DNA from: Heterodera schachtii
Lineage: Eukaryota > Nematoda > Chromadorea > Rhabditida > Heteroderidae
Direction: 5' to 3'
NCBI GenBank assembly: GCA_023374025.1
Contig: SIJG01000099.1
Span: forward strand, 226,906-290,905
DNA length: 64,000 nt
Shown here in pieces: positions 56,903-64,000 of this stretch (position 1 is the stretch's first letter; every line of letters starts with the position of its first letter). A model generated the notes under the pieces. The model worked only from the letters and a program-made list of their open reading frames with translations. It was not told the origin of the DNA and ran no database searches. The translations under genes and the position numbers were made by a program.

Positions 56903-57362
56903 GTGACGGGGAGCGAAATTGGGGGATTTGATTTGTTGAACAAAATTTTTTTTTTTGATTAAAAAATGGTTTTGTGGCGAAATGACCTCGACGTCAACAG
57001 GGCACAGCAGCGACATAATTCCCTATCATTTCGCCAAATCGGCAATCCGATTTTGATGTAATTCAAAAGAAAATTCGCGGTTCAGCACATTTGTGACGAT
57101 TGATTTAACATTTAGTCATGTCTGGGCTAATCTCGGGGCATTGTGAACTTTTAAAAAAAAAACAAAATATAATTTCAAAATTCCAATATGTTTTCAATAG
57201 TCAAAAAAAAAGGTTTTTAAATAATTAGATTTATTCATCATTCATAAAGGTTTACGGTAAACGGTAATTTACCGATGTTTACTGTAGCAGTAAAATTGCG
57301 ATTGACGAGCATTACAAATAATGATCAAATGTGCCTCAAAAGCAAATTTTCATGGTGCAAAT

Positions 57363-58445
57363 CAGGGATGTTGCAAAGAGAAAAATGAAAAGCGAAAAGC
57401 GAAAAAAGCGAAACCAAAATAAAAAGCGAAAGCGAAAAGGCGAAAGCGAAATGCCCAAAAAAAAGCGAAAAGGCGAAATTTTTTTTTCAAAAATTAGATG
57501 AATTTGAAGAGGTTTTTAAATATATTTTCTTATGCCATATAGTCAAAAAGCTTTCTATGTAGCATTTTTGCTTAAAAATATTAATTTTTCATAATAATGA
57601 TTTTATTTGCTTTTTTTTATTTATTTTTTTTTGTATAGATTAGAGTTGTACGGGACCGGGAAATTTTGCCAAAACCGGGACCGGGACCTCGGTTTTTGGC
57701 CGAACCGGGGAACGGGACCAACAGGGAAATTTTAAAAATTCAGAAAATTTAATTCAAAATTTAATTTATTTCAAGTGAAAATAGTAAAAATTAAATTTTT
57801 ACTTTTAAGGGGGTCAGCGGTGCCGATAGGCGCCGCCGGGGAAAATTTTGAAAACTTTGATGGATCTGTTTACAGATTTTGTCCAAAAAATGATAGATTT
57901 TTGTGATTTTGAGAGAATTTTTTAATAAGATTTACGAATTTTTGGACCTGGGGATGCCGATAGGCATTGGCAGGCGAATTTTAAAATTAAAAAAAAAAAT
58001 AAATTATAAAAGAAACAGTCAACCGGCATCGAACTCATGAGAGAAAGCAATGTCAATGTTGATACACTAACCACTACACTACGAGGCATTGGCAGGCGAA
58101 TTTTAAAATTAAAAAAAAAAAATAAATTATAAAAGAAACAGTCAACCGGCATCGAACTCATGAGAGAAAGCAATGTCAATGTTGATACACTAACCACTAC
58201 ACTACGCTACACAATAATTAATAGCAAATTTAATTTAATTTAATAAAAATTTGGTAAAATGGTTAAAAAATTCAAAATTTTGTTTAAATTTTTTGCTTTT
58301 TCTCCCACTAAAATACCATTGTTTATTTTAAAAACCCAATCTTTAGGGTGTACTTTTTTTCGCTTTTTCAGCCAAAAAGCGAAAGGCGAAAAGCGAAAGC
58401 GAAACGCCCAAAAAAAGCGAAAAAGCGAAACTTGCAACATCCCTG
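57363..58445. mobile_element. hAT-type non-autonomous element with nested repeats (1083 bp)
   Basis: Ends CAGGGATGTTGCAA and TTGCAACATCCCTG are perfect inverted repeats of the hAT kind, flanked by the 8-base duplication GTGCAAAT (57355-57362 and 58446-58453), which fits nTnnnnAn. Sub-terminal arrays of AAAAGCGAAA lie at both ends. The interior holds a CCGGG-type block (57644-57730), a GC hairpin (57815-57840, GATA orientation) and a duplicated tRNA-like SINE. No transposase. Confidence 0.85.
57964..58206 (-). repeat. Tandemly duplicated tRNA-derived SINE-like sequence
   Basis: Two adjacent copies of about 120 bases. Read on the minus strand each has GTAGTGTAGTGGTTAGTGTA (box A-like) and GAGTTCGATGCC (box B-like), followed by an A/T tail. 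This is the layout of a tRNA-derived SINE head. The two copies are almost identical. It lies inside the hAT-type element. Confidence 0.6.
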
Positions 58446-58453
58446 GTGCAAAT

Positions 58454-60150
58454 TCTTTCTACTTTCTTTTTCCTGAATTATTTATTAATCCATGCACCAA
58501 TTTTATCAAATGAAAATTATTGTTATTTTTCCGGTAGGAGCTCGGTGAAAAAAGGGAAAATACAAAGATTCTTTTATTTTGATCACTGGCAAATTTGTGA
58601 ATAAAAAATACTTAAAAAGATTAAAAAGCGTCAAAAATTTTGGCGAGACAACGAAATTTTAATAAGACAAATTTCGAAAATTGTTTTTCTTTAGACAAGA
58701 GTTAAAAATCAAAAAATCCTTTTTTGTCGATTTATAAGCAGCAGAATAATTTTGAAGAGCAATTTAAGCATTTTGGAAAAATGACTATTTGACAAATTTT
58801 TATTTTGGCACATTTTTGGAATTTGCTGTTGAATGTACATATATTTTAGGATTTTTGCAGATAAATTCCAGCCCTTGGTTATTTATTATCCATTAATTAA
58901 TTGGGCGGATCATCGACCATTGCTCGACTAACAATTTACCCAATGCTTTCATATCAATTACATGAATGAATGACATTAAAATGTGCTGCTCTTGGGAAGA
59001 AGGGTCGGGTGGTGTAAAAACAATGGCCATTATTACAAAATGTGAAATCATTTAACGCTGATAAATTTTCCATCGATTAAATCAAAATGTTCCGCTGAAA
59101 TTTGTTGGCTCCTAACTTAAATTTAAAAAAGGAATTTTAAAACAATTTCTTTTTTTCTTGGGCTCGATTGACGAGATTCTCGAATTTCAGTTTTATTCCC
59201 ATATTTTTCATTTATTTGTTTATCTTATAATATATAATATTTTTATATTTAATCCTATACAAAATTTAAACTATTTTTATTGTTATTTTTTATAATATAT
59301 TTTTTTCTGATATATTTTATTTTTCTCGGCTGTTTCTAAATATTCGCTCTGATTTGTGCTTATTTCTAAGATTTGTAATTTTGAGATGACGTCACCGCCG
59401 GCCCAAAATTCTTTAATTTATATAAATTATGTATTTTTTAGGCACAAAAATTCTCACAAAAATGGCCATTTTATGCCTAAATCTACAAATTTTGTTTTTA
59501 GCGTAAAAAACTCAAAATGAGAATTTAATGAATTGATGAAAAATATTTTTTGTTACATTTATTTTGTTCAATTATATGCAAAACTAAACTAGGCTTTATA
59601 ATCATTTTTAAAAATATGCTTATTTTTGACCAGCGATGTGCTTATTTTGTAAAATTTTCGATCATAACTCTCTACTAAATGCCTAAAATTTTTAGAAAAA
59701 CAAATTTTCCATTTCAAAACTCAAATTCCTACTTTTTCTTATTTTTGTTTGTTTTGTTTTTTTTTTTTTTGCCCTTTTCGTATCTTCTCGTTTTACCGAA
59801 ACTTTTCTTCAATCAGTCGCTGCTGAGAATTAATCCGTAAAACAAATGTACAATCGGCGGAGATGGGAAAAAACGCAAATGGACGATGAAATTAGGCCGG
59901 CAAATCAGTCCCAGAGAATTTGGCATTATTTTTGCTAGAGATTACAGCGATCTTTTTTCGTTTGCGCCTATGTCCAAAATCGGGTTCAAACTAAACTAGA
60001 AGAACGAAGATTTCTTAGTTTCAGTGCTGTTAGGCTACCAGAGTTTGAAAAAAATTTAGTTTGAACCCGATTTTGTTCATAGTCGCAAATGTCCGGGGTG
60101 CAAATGTCTGGACACGAGAGGAACGGTAAGAAAATTGGGAGAGATTTTGA
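58454..60150. other. AT-rich stretch without a gene
   Basis: No supported exons. A short block at 59440-59660 has TAGGCACAAAAA/ATGCCTAAAT words, also seen at 20575-20640 and suggestive of another decayed repeat. Confidence 0.4.
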
Positions 60151-60169
60151 CGGCTCTTAGTTTGAGAGA

Positions 60170-60385
60170 GGCGGGGGGGGGGGGGGGCACGCAAAAGATG
60201 GGCAAACGAAACTCGGCGGTAGAGGGGGGGGGGGGGGGGGGGGGGGGGGGGAAGTGGGTGTGGGATTCCGATAAGGAAAAGTAAAGAATCTGGGGGGGGG
60301 GGAGAATAACGACGACGGAGGGTGGGAACGGAAGGGGGGGGGGGGACAATGCCGAGTCGGCCCCGGAGGGGAAATAAAATGCGCT

Positions 60386-60416
<31 letters not shown>
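60170..60416. repeat. Cluster of long poly-G runs and one poly-C run
   Basis: Five or more G runs of about 10-30 bases (near 60174-60187, 60223-60251, 60292-60301, 60334-60345) are followed by a C run of about 32 (60386-60416). The G and C runs could pair as a hairpin, and the G strand could form quadruplexes. Proline/glycine-rich open frames here are composition artefacts. Confidence 0.85.
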
Positions 60417-60418
<2 letters not shown>

Positions 60419-61100
60419 TTCCCCCTGCCACTGCTCCTTTTAAATTCTTCCATTTGCGAAGACGATTTTCTGATGCTTTTCCCCCTCTCCCCGTCTCCAC
60501 CCATTTCCGCTGAGTTCGGATGCTTTTTCTCCCTTTGCCCGGCCTTTAATGGGCTTTTGCTGGCCCATTCTTTTCCAGCAGCTAGGAGCTTGGCATTCAA
60601 GTCGGCACGGCATGTCCTCCCCTTAACTAAATGTTTCAAATTATGTTAAATGCATTCACGCAAAGTTAAAATGGACCATTAATAGATGGATAATCCGCTT
60701 AATATGTGTGCTTATAAAAGCTTTTATTTGACGGCTTTATCTCCCAAAGACTAAAAAAGCCTTTAACAAGACCGTCCGCTGCGGCGTACACTTAAATAAG
60801 GCGCATACGTTTGCAGCGCTGATATTTGCGGCGTCAAGCGGCGCCCAGTCAAAGTGATATTTGTGGCGCCAACGCTTGCGGCACCCTCCGAATTGTTGCG
60901 CAGAACTAAATGTCACTTAGATTTAACAGCTTTTTCTCCAAAAATAACTAAATATTTTATGGAAAAATGGTACAGTTCGCTTTTCTAAAATTACATAAAA
61001 TATTCACAAAAAAATATGTGTTGTAACAATTTTCACTGTTCGTCTCAGTTTTTCGATATTTTTCAAAATTTTGTGAATGAGGGGAGGGGGGGGGGGGGGA

Positions 61101-61126
61101 CCGTTGGTGCCGATATACGCCGCCGG
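61101..61126. repeat. GC hairpin, GATA orientation
   Basis: CCGTTGGTGCCGATATACGC followed by CGCCGG, a degraded hairpin next to a poly-G run (61084-61099), with the module's usual ATTTATTAACAGATTTG neighbour. Confidence 0.5.
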
Positions 61127-61185
61127 AAAAAATTCAGAAGATTTGGCTAAATTTATTAACAGATTTGCCACCAATAATATTTCAG

Positions 61186-61551
61186 GTGCTATGACGTTAC
61201 TCAAAAACAATCAAAAAAAAAAAAATTTTGCTATAATTTTTTAGTACTTTTCGATAGCCCTAATGTAAGTGTTTTCTATTATCCTGCAATATTTCAAAAA
61301 GTTTCGTTAAGTTTAAAGAAAGTTATGACCAAAAATGTTCAGGAAAACTTGCATTTTTGAGTTTCTCAGGTCATAACTTTTTTTTGAAAGTTAATGAATT
61401 TTTTTTTTGAAATTCTGCAGGATAAAAGAAAACACTTAGGGCTTCGAAAGAAATCAAAATTTTAAACTTGATTCATTTTGGGCGCAGTTATGAACATTTT
61501 TCTATCAAAAATTTTTATTTTGATGGTTTTTTGAGTAACGACCCCGGCACC
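61186..61551. mobile_element. GGTGCTAG-family foldback element, copy 5
   Basis: The left end GGTGCTATGACGTTACTCAA pairs with the right end, the complement of GGTGCCGGGGTCGTTACTCA. The flanking 8-mers are ATATTTCA and ATATTTTA (one difference). The arms pair over most of the 366 bases. Same family as copy 1. Confidence 0.7.
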
Positions 61552-61559
61552 ATATTTTA

Positions 61560-61693
61560 GGTACTTTCCTGTTCTGTGACCGCAGAATTATTTTTTTTAA
61601 ATCAAGAAAAGCGCACGCTGTTTTGCAAAAAGGCGAAGGAAAATTGTTTATTTAAAAAAAAAATTAATTCTGCGATCACAGAACAGGAAAGTT
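61560..61693. mobile_element. Small foldback element (134 bp) abutting copy 5
   Basis: The left arm ACTTTCCTGTTCTGTGACCG pairs with the right arm, the complement of ACTTTCCTGTTCTGTGATCG, each continuing into CAGAATTA. The flanking duplication is CCATATTTTA (61550-61559 and 61694-61703). The duplicated bases include the last two bases of copy 5, so this element inserted later. A 9-10-base duplication would fit a Mutator-like element. Confidence 0.65.
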
Positions 61694-61703
61694 CCATATT
61701 TTA

Positions 61704-64000
61704 TTTCGTGACAATTTCTTCTATTTTCAAAAGAATATGAATAAATCTCTAAAAATTGTAAAAAAAAACATTCATGATTTTAGATAGTTTGGCATCCGAT
61801 CACTTTCTTCTTGTGTTTTTGTTTTCACTTTTTTAAATGGTTTTATGATGGACAAATCATCACCATCCATCCCTCCGAATATTTTTCTTTCGAATTTATA
61901 ACAGTATCATGCTTCTTCTTCCGGTTATACTAAAGTATAATTGTGTGTTAATTTGTTTGTCTTACCCAAGCTTCCCCGCCCCCTTTCGCCCATTGAAATA
62001 TTTTTTATCTTTTCACCATTGGATTGTGTTGCTTTAAGTGAGAATGGCACAATTTACCTCATGTTTCAAAATTCATCATCTTAAAGTATTTTATGTCATC
62101 AGCCGTGAAAATGTTCATCCGTCTAGAAAGGCTTTCTTTGTTGGCTATTATTTTAACTGAAATTTTGACAGCGTCAGATATTTTTGGATATGGCAAATTG
62201 AATTCCTTTTTTCCTTTTTTAAATCCATTTTTCGTTTTTGCCCTCCTCTGATGGCACATCTTCCGCCTGACAAAAAAATGGAACGAATGACGGAAGTGCG
62301 AACAAAAGAAGAATTCTTTAAGCTGGGCACTTTTTTGTGGTTGGTCGATGAGCACACACGTTGGATTTGTGTGATGTATGTGCAAAAGTGCGAGAAATGA
62401 AGAGGCACTTTTTGTGTCATTGGGGGGGGGGGGGGGCAAAAGCCTAAAAAGCCCCAAAAATATTTTCTGTTTGCTTATTTGGCCAACCGTTCCACGCCGG
62501 GGACAATTGGGCGATGGGAAGGGGGGGGGGAATGGGCTCAATTAAAGCGGTTCTATCGAAAATCCCATTATAAAATTTATTGTAAAAATTCAATGATTAT
62601 TGGAAAATTCGAGAATTCAATGATTGCTTTTTTAAGGCGCCGCTTATTTTCCCAAATACTTTCAATTTATTATTTGAGTAATTTACCCAATAATAAAAAA
62701 ATTGTTTTAACGAAATGATATCAGTCAGTGCTAATAAAACTTCAAAGCCAAAAGCCGTTATTTCACATTTAATTACTTCCCATTCCCTTAAGGGAATAAC
62801 TAAAAACCAACAGGTGATGGGATGTCTTTTATCATTTAAATGCCATTAACGCTCAATAATTTAAACCCACTTTAACTGTGGGAATCATCAGATGATCATT
62901 CTCATTGTTATGGAAAAAGCTTTAGCCATTTTAATTATCCATCTAATCCACCGAAAATAATTTTTTATTGCACAACAAACACTTTAAAATGCATTAAATT
63001 TCATTTCATCCAAATCACTTTTTTCATCATCTTCCGCACTTAATCAGCTGATCAATGAATGCTTTTAAATGGGCGGAAAATGCCCGGCCACAAAAACCGC
63101 ACATTTTCCCAACAAAATTCCGCAAGCCTTCCCACAAATCACCAAAGCAGCACCCGAAATTCGATTCTCTCCCCCCCCCCCCCCCATAAAACGGCAGTTG
63201 TCCTTCCCATTGCATTGCGTTTTTAAGAGCGAGGCAATCGCTTTTCCTTCAAGCTTGTTCATCAATTGTGGCTTACGTCATCGAAATGGTCGTGGGACAG
63301 CAGGGGCAGGAAAGAATTGCCCAAAAACTTTAATGTGCTGCGGGCGAAAGAGCGCTCGGGCAAAACGAGCCGATCAATCAAAGCCGATTATTGAGCATGG
63401 GAAATGGCACAATTAATTTTGATCGGCACAATCATTTTTATGGCCATCCAATTTTACATTCCTTTTTAATAACGCTTCTCATTCGGCTATAAATGAAAGA
63501 AGAAACGGCCGATTAAATAGGGAAAAATCAATAAAAAAAATTTAAAATTTAAATGAAAATCTTGATCTTTTTTTTGTTTTCATTTATCTTTCCCAGTCGC
63601 CTTTCATTTTTTTTCAAAAAAAACTTAAGATACTCAAAAATTTAATTAAAAATGTTTTACTGATGCTTTCGAGACTCTCGCCAACTTTTTGAGCCTTGAA
63701 CTATCGTTCATTCTTTTTCAGCCAGCCAATAATGAGTTGATCAAAAGTGTGCTGGGGCAAATTTGTACAAAAAATTCAAAATTTTTTGCTTGGTTCATTC
63801 ATTGATGAGACTGTAGAAGTCCACGAATATTCTTTCCATTGAATGTGTTAAAAATGGTCGTTATGCTTTATCTCTTCGTGCCCCCCCCCAATGCTTTTCC
63901 CTCCCATCATGCACAAAAAACAAACAAACAGAGAAGTCTTCTCTCTCTTTTGTGCTTCTTGTGATGCGTTGCTTTTGCTTTCCCCTCCCCCCATTAAAAC
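61704..64000. other. Terminal stretch without a supported gene
   Basis: No exons with splice support. It has poly-G runs near 62422-62434 and 62521-62530 and a poly-C run at 63172-63185. Frames at 62059-62541 (minus) and 63027-63416 (both strands) overlap each other and have no recognisable motif. Confidence 0.4.

Noticed and set aside
57100..58210. CRISPR-like or satellite array in the duplicated 120-base units
   Set aside because: Only two copies without spacers. The sequence is tRNA-like and the genome is eukaryotic.
60030..60639. Pro/Gly-rich frames of 90-160 codons
   Set aside because: Produced by poly-G and poly-C runs. They overlap in three frames and have no splice or start context.

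Overview
The window looks like nuclear DNA from a plant-parasitic nematode, most likely a cyst nematode (Heterodera/Globodera type). The evidence is a family-3 (PL3) pectate lyase gene, three members of a divergent F-box-like family, a nematode-style seven-transmembrane chemoreceptor, a nuclear hormone receptor, introns of mostly about 40-75 bases, and frame-verified GC-AG introns in two genes. The genome assignment is inference. The DNA is AT-rich, with long poly-A/T and poly-G/C runs. Genes are sparse and split into small exons, so most long open frames here are meaningless. I rebuilt genes from splice sites and reading-frame phase.

Layout. 0-7.5 kb: AT-rich DNA with an unrecognised Ser/Gly-rich minus-strand gene (1966-4438) and a complete 69-residue two-exon gene (7226-7498). 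10.6-12.7 kb: a cluster of non-autonomous elements. 12.7-16.4 kb: two F-box-like genes. The second has a 5'-truncated LINE in its middle exon. 17-21.3 kb: decayed partial tandem copies of an adenylate cyclase gene and another F-box relic. 22.95-25.74 kb: a complete nine-exon nuclear hormone receptor (439 residues). 26.2-31.3 kb: foldback, hAT-type and mariner-type elements. 32.0-33.9 kb: a single-pass membrane protein, a two-exon helical protein and a tiny signal-peptide reading frame. 35.6-37.65 kb: a complete six-exon chemoreceptor (335 residues). 38.7-39.0 kb: an acidic C-terminal gene fragment. 40.4-44.8 kb: a second hAT copy nested in a foldback element, then about 2 kb of nearly pure pyrimidine bounded by GC-rich hairpins. 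48.4-49.9 kb: an intact five-exon F-box-like gene. 51.6-54.4 kb: the pectate lyase, with one in-frame stop. 55.7-56.9 kb: a secreted Gly/Tyr-rich protein with a TATA box. 57.4-61.7 kb: another hAT-type element carrying a duplicated tRNA-like SINE, long G and C runs, and two abutting foldback elements. 61.7-64 kb: no gene seen.

The genes do not form one pathway. They fit a fast-evolving parasite region of sensing (chemoreceptor, nuclear receptor, cyclase remnants), secretion (pectate lyase, Gly/Tyr protein) and an expanding F-box-like family, repeatedly hit by small DNA transposons. At least seven elements have clear target-site duplications. The 1203-bp hAT-type element is present twice, and the window also holds a third sequence that looks like its empty insertion site. 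Several genes carry single-base breaks, which could be pseudogenisation or uncorrected sequencing errors.
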